Positions 1-8,608 of a DNA stretch of 64,000 nt are shown piece after piece. Numbering within the stretch: position 1 is the first letter of the stretch; each line of letters starts with the position of its first letter. This stretch comes from RGIG3002 sp964449325. GTDB lineage: Bacteria > Bacillota > Clostridia > Lachnospirales > Lachnospiraceae. A program made the position numbers and the translations under genes. Location of the stretch: assembly GCA_964449325.1 (NCBI GenBank), contig CAYUYJ010000002.1, forward strand, positions 186,001-250,000. Direction: 5' to 3'. The notes under the pieces are model-generated. The model had not been told where the DNA came from. It was given only the letters and a program-made list of their open reading frames with translations, and made no database searches.

Positions 1-1
1 T

Positions 2-1621
2 TTCGGGGCAACAGGTAGTAAGAAGACAAGACTTCTGGGAATGCCGACGGTAGAAATTCTAAGCAGGGCCGGGGAATCCTTTCTTGTGACAGACCCCAAG
101 GGAGAGATTTTTGAAAAAACAAAAGAGAGTATACGCAAAAGAGGATATCAGGTATATTGTCTGAATCTTCGTGATTTTAGAAACGGAGTGGCATGGAATC
201 CTATTTCGTTGCCCTTTGATTACTATCAGAGAGGAGATAAAAGCAAGGCTGTAGAGATGGTGTGTGAGCTGGCAAGAATGATAGCGGGGGAGAATGTGCA
301 GGATCCGTTTTGGACAAATACAGCCGCTGATGTCATAACCGGACTGATACTGATTCTTCTGAAAAGTGCAAGCAGGGAGGAATGTAACATCAAGAGTGTG
401 CTGGCACTTTGGGAACAATATCTGGAAAATAAGGAAGAGACAATGAATATGATTTCCGGACAGTTCGGAGGCACTTTGATAGCTCGGAAGCTGAGAAGCC
501 TTGATAATGATTCAAACAAAACAGTCGGGTCTATTGAAGCAGTTGTCGCAACCGGATTGAACCGATTGAGTGCAAATGAAGATTTTATTGAGTTTCTGTC
601 TCAGGAGGGAATGGAATTCGATACTGTCACAAGGGAAAAGACAGCGATTTTCCTTATTGTACCTGACGAAAACAGATTTTATCATTTCATTGCAAGCCTT
701 TTTATGGAGCAGATGTATGAAGTGCTGATAAAGGAAGCGCAGAGAAGTCCGCAGCTAAAACTGAAAATACGGATGAATTATATCGTTGATGAGTTTGCCA
801 ATATTCCCAAAATGGAAAATATGGAAGCTATGATAACCGCGGCCAGAAGCAGAAATATCCGTTTTAATCTGTTGGTGCAGAGTAAAATGCAGCTGGAAGA
901 GAAATATGGTTCTGTTGCCTCTGTCATTTGTGATAACTGCAATAACTGGATTTATCTGTATAGTAAGGACTATGGATTGCTAAGTGAAATCAGCAGACTG
1001 TGTGGCAACGTGATTTATGACAATCATATGACGGTTCCGCTTATTTCGGAGTTTGAGTTACAGCATTTGAAGAAGGAGGAAGGGGAAGCGCTGGTGCTTG
1101 CGGGAAGGAATTATCCTTGTATTGTCAATCTGGCTGATATTGATGAGTATCCTCTTTTTGTAAAAAAGATGGAAACCAATCAAAGTGATGGAATCATACA
1201 TACGTGGCTTCCGGTATGTGTGTTTACCTTGAAAAAAACGAAGGGTAGAAGCACCTGTCAATATATTTTTACGAAAGAAATGAATGAGAGAAGACGGCGA
1301 AAGGAAGGGTTAAGCAGGGATACATGGCTGGTGGGAGCGTGTAACGGAGTGATATTAATGGAAGATAATGTTACAAAACAGGATGTTTTAACAGGCGCCG
1401 GAATTTTGAGACTGTGTCTGAATGAATTTGCAGATATTTCAGATATTGAGGATTTGGAATGGTATATGGCAGACAGCAGTATACAACAGATGTATTATAC
1501 CCGTCTTTATTCCACAAATCCGGAGATGGTATTTTTGACGTTACAGGAGTTGGGAACAGAACATTTTATTCCGGTGCAGAAGAATTTTGTACAGAAGTTG
1601 AAAGGAGCAGGTTTATGTTAA
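2..1621 (+). CDS. VirD4/TraG-type conjugative coupling ATPase, 5' truncated by window edge
   Basis: The reading frame is open to the left edge, so the N-terminus is missing. The first residues contain a P-loop, GATGSKKT, followed by the VTDPKGE motif typical of VirD4/TraG coupling proteins. Walker B is seen at about 780-800 (NYIVDEFANIP), followed by the TAARSRNIRFNLLVQS segment that is characteristic of this family. Known role of the family: an inner-membrane hexameric ATPase that hands the relaxase-DNA complex to the type IV secretion channel. Odd points: the usual second glycine of the P-loop (GSGKT) is a lysine here, and about 140 residues follow the ATPase core with no family I recognise. 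A small gene overlaps its stop codon, so the two are probably translated together. No relaxase is visible in the window, so this may be an element remnant. The family call is firm; activity is unproven. Confidence 0.85.
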   Translation, partial: FGATGSKKTRLLGMPTVEILSRAGESFLVTDPKGEIFEKTKESIRKRGYQVYCLNLRDFRNGVAWNPISLPFDYYQRGDKSKAVEMVCELARMIAGENVQDPFWTNTAADVITGLILILLKSASREECNIKSVLALWEQYLENKEETMNMISGQFGGTLIARKLRSLDNDSNKTVGSIEAVVATGLNRLSANEDFIEFLSQEGMEFDTVTREKTAIFLIVPDENRFYHFIASLFMEQMYEVLIKEAQRSPQLKLKIRMNYIVDEFANIPKMENMEAMITAARSRNIRFNLLVQSKMQLEEKYGSVASVICDNCNNWIYLYSKDYGLLSEISRLCGNVIYDNHMTVPLISEFELQHLKKEEGEALVLAGRNYPCIVNLADIDEYPLFVKKMETNQSDGIIHTWLPVCVFTLKKTKGRSTCQYIFTKEMNERRRRKEGLSRDTWLVGACNGVILMEDNVTKQDVLTGAGILRLCLNEFADISDIEDLEWYMADSSIQQMYYTRLYSTNPEMVFLTLQELGTEHFIPVQKNFVQKLKGAGLC

Positions 1622-1980
1622 TGGACAAGGATTTCTTTGAACCTTTTCGGACCGGAAATACAAAAAATGTGTTTGGTTTGGCGGTTATTATTGTAAAACA
1701 AGGAAAGCGGGAAAGAATAGAGACAGAGATTATTGAGGCATACAAAGGTGAGGTAGGAATACTATATGCGCAGAAATTGTTGTTTCGGTTTGCTAATCAT
1801 GTGCTTGCTGATACGGAATTTGCCGATGTCACATGGGAAGAATATCGAATACATTTATGCTGTTTGCAGAAGCAGTCACAGTTCATCAAGAAAGGCAAGG
1901 AAGGAAATTACGCTATTGCAATTATGGGATGGAGTCCTGAACTGGAAAATGGTCAGATATCATTTTTCTCGCTCGGATAA
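1615..1980 (+). CDS. small protein translationally coupled to the coupling ATPase, unknown function
   Basis: A 121-residue protein. The ATG lies inside the last codons of the upstream ATPase (7-base overlap) and an AGGAG site about 7 bases upstream supports this start rather than an earlier in-frame ATG at 1459. The sequence is mixed alpha/beta, with a stretch of hydrophobic beta-like residues near the start (VFGLAVIIV) and one CC pair; no signal peptide or membrane segment is seen. I do not recognise a family. Its overlap with a conjugation ATPase suggests an accessory role in the same element. Its 3' end overlaps a convergent ribbon-helix-helix gene by 21 bases. Confidence 0.6.
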   Translation: MLMDKDFFEPFRTGNTKNVFGLAVIIVKQGKRERIETEIIEAYKGEVGILYAQKLLFRFANHVLADTEFADVTWEEYRIHLCCLQKQSQFIKKGKEGNYAIAIMGWSPELENGQISFFSLG

Positions 1981-2133
1981 ATGGTCCAATGCAAAAGCAA
2001 TACATTGATTGATAAATTCATTGCGACTTATCTGCGCATGTTCAGCTGCAGAATCAACAATTTTGAGTAATTCTGAATCCAAACGTATGGAAATGACTTC
2101 TTTTTCAGGCTTGAAAGGTTTAAATTCCAACAT
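1960..2133 (-). CDS. ribbon-helix-helix (CopG/Arc-type) small regulator
   Basis: A 57-residue protein. The reverse strand reads TAGGAGAAG about 7 bases before the ATG, a good ribosome site. The sequence has a beta strand (VISIRLDSELL) followed by two helices (IVDSAAEHAQISRNEFINQCIAFAL), which is the standard ribbon-helix-helix layout, with the typical I-S-R-N-E-F turn. Proteins of this family bind operators as dimers of the beta strand; many control plasmid or element transfer genes, or toxin pairs. No toxin gene is adjacent. It is convergent with, and overlaps, the small gene at 1615-1980. The AT-rich stretch 2134-2271 between it and the next plus-strand gene is the natural place for its own operator. 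Confidence 0.75.
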   Translation of the reverse strand: MLEFKPFKPEKEVISIRLDSELLKIVDSAAEHAQISRNEFINQCIAFALDHLSEREK

Positions 2134-2271
2134 GTTATGCTTCTCCTAATCTATAAATGTAGATATTAACATATTAATTATAGGTATTTTAAACTTATAA
2201 ATATATATTCGTTATTGTATTCAAATAATGAATAAAATGAACCGAAATTAAAAACGAGAGTGGTGATGCAA

Positions 2272-2574
2272 ATGAATAGGCGTGAAAAGTGGGAAGAATT
2301 GCTAACAGCTTTGACGCAAATGGAGAAAAATATACTAGAGGAGAGACAGTTGCGTAAGGAAGAGGGAAGAAGCAGTTTTTCCTATTGGCTTTATGCTAAG
2401 AAGGTTAATGAGTATGGACAGCAGGAGCAAAGTACTAAAGAGCAGATAAGAAAAAGATTTGAAGAGGTTATTGAACAGCACCGGATTAATATAGAGGATA
2501 ATCCCTTGGATGAGGAAATTCGAAACCGTTCCTTAAGAGCCATAGAGGAAGCAAAAAAGTGGATGGAAAAATAG
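2272..2574 (+). CDS. small charged helical protein, unknown function
   Basis: A 100-residue protein, almost entirely predicted helix and rich in Glu, Lys and Gln. Several in-frame starts exist (GTG 2260, GTG 2263, ATG 2266, ATG 2272); I chose the last because GGTGAT sits 4 bases upstream and matches the anti-Shine-Dalgarno core. There is no membrane segment or cysteine pair. I do not recognise a family. It lies between the conjugation remnant and the sigma-factor operon, and a promoter starts after its stop codon, so it is probably transcribed separately from the sigma operon. Confidence 0.55.
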   Translation: MNRREKWEELLTALTQMEKNILEERQLRKEEGRSSFSYWLYAKKVNEYGQQEQSTKEQIRKRFEEVIEQHRINIEDNPLDEEIRNRSLRAIEEAKKWMEK

Positions 2575-2610
2575 GCAAACCATTGGACAATTTGAAATAA
2601 TTGTGTGATG

Positions 2611-2639
2611 TTGACAGAATAGTTTGAAAATATTACAAT
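2611..2639 (+). promoter_or_regulatory. sigma-A type promoter for the sigma-factor operon
   Basis: TTGACA at 2611-2616 and TACAAT at 2634-2639 with a 17-base spacer. It lies about 80 bases upstream of the sigma-factor ATG, with no gene between, so the housekeeping polymerase can probably start the sigma/anti-sigma-like pair. Confidence 0.75.
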
Positions 2640-2721
2640 AAATATATTCGGAAATTAATTACAAATGGTAGTATAGCATTCCCAATATTTACAGAATGAC
2701 GAAGTAGTATAGGAGATATCG

Positions 2722-3537
2722 ATGGGGAATAATCTGTTGGAAGAAATCGAAGCAGAATATGATGCATATTGTGCGAATCGAGAAAAAAAACTGGATAATA
2801 TGTATGCGAAGCTCTCACAATACCTCAAAGGAATGGTAGCGATGATGATAAGAGAAGGCTCTTATGTGGATGTGGATATGGCAGAGGAACTGACGCAGGA
2901 GGTTCTGATAACGATTGCTACAGATAAGATACATACCTTTGAGAAGAAGGATGCTAAGTTTACCACTTTTTGTATCACAATTGCCAAGAATAAGGCACTT
3001 GATTATGTGAGGAAGCGCAATAGGCACAGAGTGACTTCTTATGAAGAGATGGAGGAAGAAGGATTTGAACTTGCGGGGCATGAACTGTACCGGAATCCGG
3101 AACGACTGCTTCTGATGCAGGAAAGAAAGCTTCGACAGATAGAGGCGGTAAAAAAATATTTGTATCTTCTGATGCATCAGAAGGGAAAGCCTTATAGAAC
3201 GGTAGGGTGTTGCTATACGATGGTTCTGTTTCATAGGTATCATCCTGATACGAAAGAATTAAGTTCTCCCGGCTGGGCTTATGCAGAAATAAAAGCAGAT
3301 ACGATAGAGGACAGTTCCACGCGCTTTGCAAGGGAGATTAACGAATGGTTTCCGCGCTTTGGTCTATATTGGGGTGATGCTTTTCTGGATGGCATGGATG
3401 AAAAAGAAGAAGATACTTATATCAGCGATATGGTGTTTGGTGAACATTTTAAAACGAAGGATTTGGAAAACTGGAGTTTGAGAATGCGAAACAAAATCCG
3501 TCAGGAACTGCTTAAACAGGCTTGTGAGATATTGTAG
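2722..3537 (+). CDS. sigma-70 family factor with atypical C-terminal half
   Basis: A 271-residue protein. Sigma region 2 is clear at about residues 30-105: EELTQEVLITIATDKIHTF, then FTTFCITIAKNKALDYVRKR, which matches the core-binding and -10 recognition helices. The remaining 150 residues are long for an ECF factor (usual total about 180). A region-4-like helix may be present at the very end (LENWSLRMRNKIRQELL), preceded by an insert with no family I recognise. A GGAGAT site precedes the ATG. The next gene starts 14 bases after the stop and has a zinc-finger anti-sigma motif, so the pair looks like a sigma/anti-sigma unit. It heads an island with a kinase, phosphatase, FHA protein and CHAT protease. 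Its target promoters are unknown. Confidence 0.8.
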   Translation: MGNNLLEEIEAEYDAYCANREKKLDNMYAKLSQYLKGMVAMMIREGSYVDVDMAEELTQEVLITIATDKIHTFEKKDAKFTTFCITIAKNKALDYVRKRNRHRVTSYEEMEEEGFELAGHELYRNPERLLLMQERKLRQIEAVKKYLYLLMHQKGKPYRTVGCCYTMVLFHRYHPDTKELSSPGWAYAEIKADTIEDSSTRFAREINEWFPRFGLYWGDAFLDGMDEKEEDTYISDMVFGEHFKTKDLENWSLRMRNKIRQELLKQACEIL

Positions 3538-3550
3538 GAGAGGGCAAAAC

Positions 3551-4144
3551 ATGGTGCAAACACATTTGACGGCAGAAGATATGGAAAAGTATCTGGATAC
3601 TTCAGATTTGTCGGAAGAGTATCTGTTATGGATGGAGTCGGTTTCTGAACACTTATCAGGTTGTACAAAGTGTCAGGAGGCACTAAACAGGGCAATGGAA
3701 ACAGACAGCATATGTGACGAAAAGGAATTAGGGGATGCTTTGGAGTTGGCGTCACATGAGGAAGAAATCAGAAGAAGCATTCTCCTTTGTAAATTACAGC
3801 AGATGCAGGAACAGGAGAGGGTTGCTGATGTTATTCGGCTGTTAAAGGAAAATGCTGTAACGTCTTATGTGCTACAGACGGGGGATTTACAAAGAAAAGC
3901 AGGAGTAGCAAGAGGAGAAAAAAATCCGACAGTTTCAAAGGGAGTGGAGTTTAGCTGCGAGAATGATAAGTTGATTGTCAAGGTTTCTGATAAGAACAGC
4001 AGTCAGCAGGTGACTGTGTTATTAGAGCAGAAAAATGTCGAGCCTGTTGTCCGTGAAGCCTTGTGGGATGAAGCAGCAGGGCTTTGGATGGCATCTTTTG
4101 AAGTGGTGAATTCCGACTTGGAATTTGAAATTTATATTTTGTGA
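3551..4144 (+). CDS. putative soluble zinc-finger anti-sigma-like protein
   Basis: A 197-residue protein. The start at 3551 has AGGAG 10 bases upstream. Residues H34-x3-C38-x2-C41 (HLSGCTKC) match the zinc-binding anti-sigma (ZAS) motif found in many ECF anti-sigma factors. A charged helical middle follows, then about 60 residues that look like a beta-sandwich (VEFSCENDKLIVKVSDK to the end). There is no transmembrane helix, so if it is an anti-sigma factor it is a cytosolic one. It directly follows the sigma gene. The C-terminal end meets, tail to tail with no gap, a TPR-CHAT protease gene on the other strand. Inference: it sequesters the neighbouring sigma factor and could be a protease substrate. 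Confidence 0.6.
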   Translation: MVQTHLTAEDMEKYLDTSDLSEEYLLWMESVSEHLSGCTKCQEALNRAMETDSICDEKELGDALELASHEEEIRRSILLCKLQQMQEQERVADVIRLLKENAVTSYVLQTGDLQRKAGVARGEKNPTVSKGVEFSCENDKLIVKVSDKNSSQQVTVLLEQKNVEPVVREALWDEAAGLWMASFEVVNSDLEFEIYIL

Positions 4145-6589
4145 TTATTCTATATATAGGTACCCTGCCCAATAATAAGGATGTGCAAATGGATGCGTGT
4201 TGTTCTCCTCATAGGAGCGTAGCGCATCGATTGCACAGCGAAAGGCATATTTGCTGTTACCACGCATATGTGTCAGATTTTGGTAAAAGGCATTCATGAA
4301 AAAACACCCGGAACGGTCGTCAATCTGCCATAAGGATACAATCATGGCATGGCAACCGGCAAGCCGGAAAGCACGCCTTAGCCCGTAGACTCCTTCTGCA
4401 GCATGGAATATACCCTGACCTGTTTCACACGCAGAAAGCACAGTCAGAGAAGTGCCGCTAAAATCCATTGCTGAAATCAGATTGCAGGAAAGTAACTCAT
4501 TACCTGCAAGAAGAAGTCCACTGTTTTCCATAGTAGAAAAGGCGGCATTCCAATCCGGCGAAGCGGAATCTATGACAGGATTACAAAAAATCCCATGTGT
4601 GGCAAGGTGTACCAAAGAAGGTGCCTTATGAAAACACGGTTCCAATAAAGAAAGTGTGGCAGTTTTACCTGTATAGCAGTCGGTATGCAGATATTCTGCA
4701 GCTATATGTGCTTCATGCTCTGCATAAGGAAGAGGAGGATACTCCTGTAAAGCCGGATTCCCGATAATCAGCGCGGAATCCAAGCTGTTGTCTGAGAGTG
4801 GAGCGTTAGTCAGCAGTTCTTTTCCTGTGTTTAGATACGTAATCTCATAGCGGTCTCCAAGAAAAGAACTGGAAGAAACGGCAAGCTGACTGAACGGAAA
4901 TTGAAGCAGAGATCCTGCGGGGGCAATGATTAAGTGACGGACGCAGGTGTCAGCTATATAATCTTTCATCGGTCTGTACAAGAGGCGCCGTAACTTGGAT
5001 TCCGTTTCCAGAAGCTCCGGCATTAACAGTTTATTCTCAGCCAAGGATGCAGAAGCAGTACGAAGCAGCAGAGAATGCCATTTGGTAAGCAAATCATCGA
5101 TTGTTTCCTTCTCACAAAGGCGGATACAGTGTACCTGTTGTCCGGAAACCAGAAAGACACAGTAGAAGCTTTCGGTAACCGTTCTGGTAATGCAGTATTC
5201 AAGCAGCAGCTCTTCATCCGAAAGTCTGCTTCTGATTTCGTCATTCGTCATTGGTTTGCGATTGTTCAGGACTTCTAAGGTCTGAGTGTGACGGCTTAGG
5301 AACGAGGCTTCCATAGAGATATACTTTGTATTGAGTAGGAAGTCATAAATGCTCTCAGGCGGCATGACTTGTCTGCCAAGGGCTTCATAGCATAGGATAT
5401 AAGCATCCATGCAAAGGGAAAAATGATATTCCAAAAGAGACAGATGGTTGTACACCAGCTTCTCGTCATAGTAGAGGAAAAGACTGCGGACTTCATTGTC
5501 AAAGTAGCGGTCGGCTCTTTTTTTGCAATCAGGTATGGCAGCGAAGTTTTCCGTTTGGGCAAGCAAAAAAAGTGTAAGCGAAAGTCCCCTGTCACCAAGC
5601 CGGTGATAGAGTGTAAGAGCCTCGTTATACTGCTTGCGTTGAATCAGACTAAGACCATGATTGTATACAAGAATTTGAAAAGCATCCCGGCTGTAGCAGA
5701 TAGAGGCAGGAAGTTGTCCGTCATTTTGTGCCGTAAAAAGAAAATGACTGTTGTTTGTATCGCAATTCTCCAATACAATGGAAAGTGTCGCAAGAGAAGC
5801 ATATAAGTCGGGATATTGTGTCGGATTAAGTCCGCGGTATTTTTGATAAATAGAGCGTGCCTCAGACAATTTTCCGGCTTTTGTATACAATTCCGCAAGA
5901 ATCAAATCCATGGAGGTGCGAAGGTAATAATCTTCAGGCGGCTCCTTGGCAAGCGCTGTCAGGAGGGCAATTCCTTCTTCGGAATTATTGATTTTGCCGT
6001 AAGCACAGCTCAACAAAATCAGATTTGAGCAGGCAAGATTCGTAATCAGTGTTTCATTTGCGGCATAGGATTGCAAAAAAGCGGTTGCATTGTCAGGGAT
6101 AAGCACTTCCACCATCCAGAAGTCGTTTGCACTTAGACATTCATGAAGACACTGATAATACTGGTTCATGTGAAAATGCAATCTTGCATTAAAATACGCA
6201 TGAAGAAAGCTGATTAACGGACAGAAGCCGTTCTCTTCCTGCAGAATGGTAATGCCTTTTTCAAGACGCCATTGGGCATTGGCGATATCACCGGCATTCA
6301 GATAGCACTCACAGGAATCCAGAAGGTGGACTGCATAATAGGATTGCGCAGAGTTTCCCATGAGTCGTTGCATACACTCACAAACGGAAGTTTCATATGT
6401 CTCATAGGTTATCAGGTCATGCTGTCTGTTGGCAATGGATTGTAGAAGCGTCACGGCATTCAGATAGTCATAAGACACTGTGTTATCAAGGAGAGCAACA
6501 GCCTGCTTGGCATATGCTTTGGCGGAATCGAGATTCCCAAGATTATATTCCTGCGTGGCAGTGGTGAGGAGATGTAGGGTTTCATTCAT
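4145..6589 (-). CDS. TPR-CHAT caspase-like protease
   Basis: An 814-residue protein. The first 440 residues are helical repeats of TPR type (for example LGNLDSAKAYAKQAVALL near the start and KAGKLSEARSIYQKY later). The last 270 residues form a CHAT domain: SALIIGNPAL, then HLATHG with the catalytic His at about 665, then LSACETG with the catalytic Cys at about 721, then RLAGCHAMIVSLWQIDD. Both catalytic residues are present, so the protease should be active. CHAT proteases are caspase relatives found in bacterial conflict systems; the TPR-CHAT layout and size resemble Csx29 of type III-E CRISPR, but no CRISPR genes are here. AAGGA precedes the ATG. It is divergent from the kinase operon (159-base gap) and convergent with the sigma/anti-sigma-like pair. 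Confidence 0.88.
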   Translation of the reverse strand: MNETLHLLTTATQEYNLGNLDSAKAYAKQAVALLDNTVSYDYLNAVTLLQSIANRQHDLITYETYETSVCECMQRLMGNSAQSYYAVHLLDSCECYLNAGDIANAQWRLEKGITILQEENGFCPLISFLHAYFNARLHFHMNQYYQCLHECLSANDFWMVEVLIPDNATAFLQSYAANETLITNLACSNLILLSCAYGKINNSEEGIALLTALAKEPPEDYYLRTSMDLILAELYTKAGKLSEARSIYQKYRGLNPTQYPDLYASLATLSIVLENCDTNNSHFLFTAQNDGQLPASICYSRDAFQILVYNHGLSLIQRKQYNEALTLYHRLGDRGLSLTLFLLAQTENFAAIPDCKKRADRYFDNEVRSLFLYYDEKLVYNHLSLLEYHFSLCMDAYILCYEALGRQVMPPESIYDFLLNTKYISMEASFLSRHTQTLEVLNNRKPMTNDEIRSRLSDEELLLEYCITRTVTESFYCVFLVSGQQVHCIRLCEKETIDDLLTKWHSLLLRTASASLAENKLLMPELLETESKLRRLLYRPMKDYIADTCVRHLIIAPAGSLLQFPFSQLAVSSSSFLGDRYEITYLNTGKELLTNAPLSDNSLDSALIIGNPALQEYPPLPYAEHEAHIAAEYLHTDCYTGKTATLSLLEPCFHKAPSLVHLATHGIFCNPVIDSASPDWNAAFSTMENSGLLLAGNELLSCNLISAMDFSGTSLTVLSACETGQGIFHAAEGVYGLRRAFRLAGCHAMIVSLWQIDDRSGCFFMNAFYQNLTHMRGNSKYAFRCAIDALRSYEENNTHPFAHPYYWAGYLYIE

Positions 6590-6748
6590 AGATAAATTCC
6601 TTTCTGCGTCATTCGGTGTGTTGCTGCTTGGAGGGGCGATTTTGTTTTGAAAAATATTTCATGGAATAAAGTTTAAATAGTTATTTTTCATTATACATTG
6701 GAGGAAAGCAAATATACAAGTAAGAAAAAAGGAAGAAGAGGTTACGAT

Positions 6749-8605
6749 ATGGAACAAAAGACAATATTAAGCAGTGATGGTCAGAAGGAAACGGAAGGTA
6801 CGGTACTGAGCAGTCAGTACGCAGAAGCTGAAGAAAGTACGGTGTTAAGCAGCCAATATGCAGAAGTCGGGGAAGGTACAGTGCTGAGCAGTCAGTACAC
6901 AGAAACCGGAGAAGGTACAGTGCTTAGCAGTCAGTATGCAGGAGCCGGAGAAGGTACGGTACTGAGCAGTCAGCATACAGAAGCATGGCGTCCGGGACTT
7001 TTGTTGAAGCGTGGGGACAAGGTAAAGGATTACACTATTACAGGGTTCATCAATAAAAGTGGAGAGGCTGAGGTCTATAAAGGAGTAAGGGACGGCAAGG
7101 AGTATGCTGTGAAACTCTATTTGAATGAGATTTCCCTCAAGGAAGGTGTAGTCAGTCGTCTGGTAGGAAAAAAGTTTCAAAATCTGGCACATATGGTGGA
7201 GGTAGGGGAAATCCCCATCGAGTTCCGGCAAGGGGAACAACTTCACAAGTTTTATGAAATATCACCCTTGTACCAAGAGGTTACAAAACCTGTTCCCTAT
7301 GAGGAACTTCGTAGGATGATTGCACAGGTCAATGTGGGACTGCATGAGCTGCACAGCATGGGGATCTATCATAAGGATATTAAACCTGCCAATATTATGA
7401 TGGATGAGGAAGGAAATTATAGAATCATTGATTTTGGTATCAGCAGTGTTGCCCAGAGAGGACAGACACATATCAACAATACGGTAACAGGTATTTCTTT
7501 TGATTACGCGTCACCGGATGCAAGAGCTACTTCCAAGGCAAGTCCGGAGGAGGATTACTATTCCTTTGGTATTTCTGTCTATGAATTTTATACAGGAGAA
7601 TTGCCGTATGCGGAGTTAGGGAGTGCAAACAACCGCTATGAACAATTAAATGCTATCGGTATCAAGGTGAGAGAATCCCAGCATATGCCGGAGGAATTGG
7701 TGAAACTTATTCATGGTCTGACTTTTTACAGCAATAACCAAGAGCTTAAAAAGAAACGTTGGGGATATGATGAGGTAAAAAAGTGGCTGGAGGATGCTTC
7801 CGATATGGAAGACCTTGATATGGGACAGATTGGTGCCGTATCAGTCGGAGCCGGCGTAGACACTGACAGCAGAGCTACCATAATATATACTAAAAATATA
7901 GGTTTTCAAAATAAACAGATTCGAGACAGTTATACCCTGGCTTCCGAGATGGGCTTACATTGGGAAGAGGGAAAGAAACTGGTAGGACGTGGATATCTTG
8001 GTGATTTTTTCAAGGAGAACGGAAGTGAATATGTTTCTTTTCGAAGTATATGTGAAGACACCAGAACCATTCTGGAGGATGCATCTTCCCCTTTGGAAGA
8101 GGATATGGCATATTGGAAACTTCTGTATACCATTGAACCAAAGCTTGAGCTGTTCTACTGGGGTGTACCCAAAGAGGACGGAACGACAGGCTATACTTGT
8201 GAAGAAATCGGTGTGTATTTTTTCTTAAAACCGATGCAGGGTGATACTGCAAAAAGAGAGATTCCTGAGATTACGAAGAATTTGATAAAAAGTAAAAAGC
8301 TGCCAATCTATTTAAAGGAATGTCTGCATGATGAAGTACGGTATCAGAAAGCAATGGAACTGTTGAAGAAGTATGAATCCAATGATTATGCAGAGAAGAA
8401 ACGGGCTGTATGGAGATTGGGATATCTGTTTACAGGAAAGGCGTTGTTTACGTATCATGGACAAAGTTTTGGGACAAAGGACGAGCTTTACAAACATTTG
8501 ATTGATTGGACAAATTCCATGAAATTAGATGAGGCGCTTAGAGTGGCAGATTCATTTGAACAAACAGCAGAATTTCAGGCATGGCTGGATTATCAGGAGG
8601 AATAG
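6749..8605 (+). CDS. Ser/Thr protein kinase with N-terminal T-V-L-S-S repeats
   Basis: A 618-residue soluble kinase. I chose ATG 6749, with AAGAGG upstream, over an upstream in-frame TTG at 6698. Residues 3-80 are six 13-residue repeats with Thr at 5, 18, 31, 44, 57 and 70. The kinase domain covers about 85-355: an unusual ATP loop (INKSGEAEVYKG), the ATP-binding Lys122 (AVKLY), HKDIKPAN with catalytic Asp210, IDFG with Asp228, ASPD for the APE motif, and SFGISVYEFYTGELPY. All catalytic residues are present. The C-terminal 260 residues hold no family I can name; two similar stretches (near LHWEEGKKL and near FGTKDELYKHL) may be a duplicated small module. It opens a seven-gene run that includes an FHA reader and a PP2C phosphatase. 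Confidence 0.92.
   Translation: MEQKTILSSDGQKETEGTVLSSQYAEAEESTVLSSQYAEVGEGTVLSSQYTETGEGTVLSSQYAGAGEGTVLSSQHTEAWRPGLLLKRGDKVKDYTITGFINKSGEAEVYKGVRDGKEYAVKLYLNEISLKEGVVSRLVGKKFQNLAHMVEVGEIPIEFRQGEQLHKFYEISPLYQEVTKPVPYEELRRMIAQVNVGLHELHSMGIYHKDIKPANIMMDEEGNYRIIDFGISSVAQRGQTHINNTVTGISFDYASPDARATSKASPEEDYYSFGISVYEFYTGELPYAELGSANNRYEQLNAIGIKVRESQHMPEELVKLIHGLTFYSNNQELKKKRWGYDEVKKWLEDASDMEDLDMGQIGAVSVGAGVDTDSRATIIYTKNIGFQNKQIRDSYTLASEMGLHWEEGKKLVGRGYLGDFFKENGSEYVSFRSICEDTRTILEDASSPLEEDMAYWKLLYTIEPKLELFYWGVPKEDGTTGYTCEEIGVYFFLKPMQGDTAKREIPEITKNLIKSKKLPIYLKECLHDEVRYQKAMELLKKYESNDYAEKKRAVWRLGYLFTGKALFTYHGQSFGTKDELYKHLIDWTNSMKLDEALRVADSFEQTAEFQAWLDYQEE
6755..6988 (+). repeat. six in-frame 39-base repeats encoding T-[VI]-L-S-S
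   Basis: Units start at 6755, 6794, 6833, 6872, 6911 and 6950, each 39 bases. The first is diverged (TILSSDGQ), the others read E-[GS]-T-V-L-S-S-Q-[YH]. Codons differ between units at silent positions (acg/aca, ctg/ctt/tta, tac/tat), so the amino-acid motif, not the DNA, seems to be kept. The likely role is an array of phosphorylation sites. Confidence 0.9.
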
Positions 8606-8608
8606 GTG

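Noticed and set aside
6755..6988. Short-period repeat that could suggest a CRISPR array
   Set aside because: Units are contiguous without spacers, lie in frame in the kinase gene and vary at silent positions; no cas genes are present.
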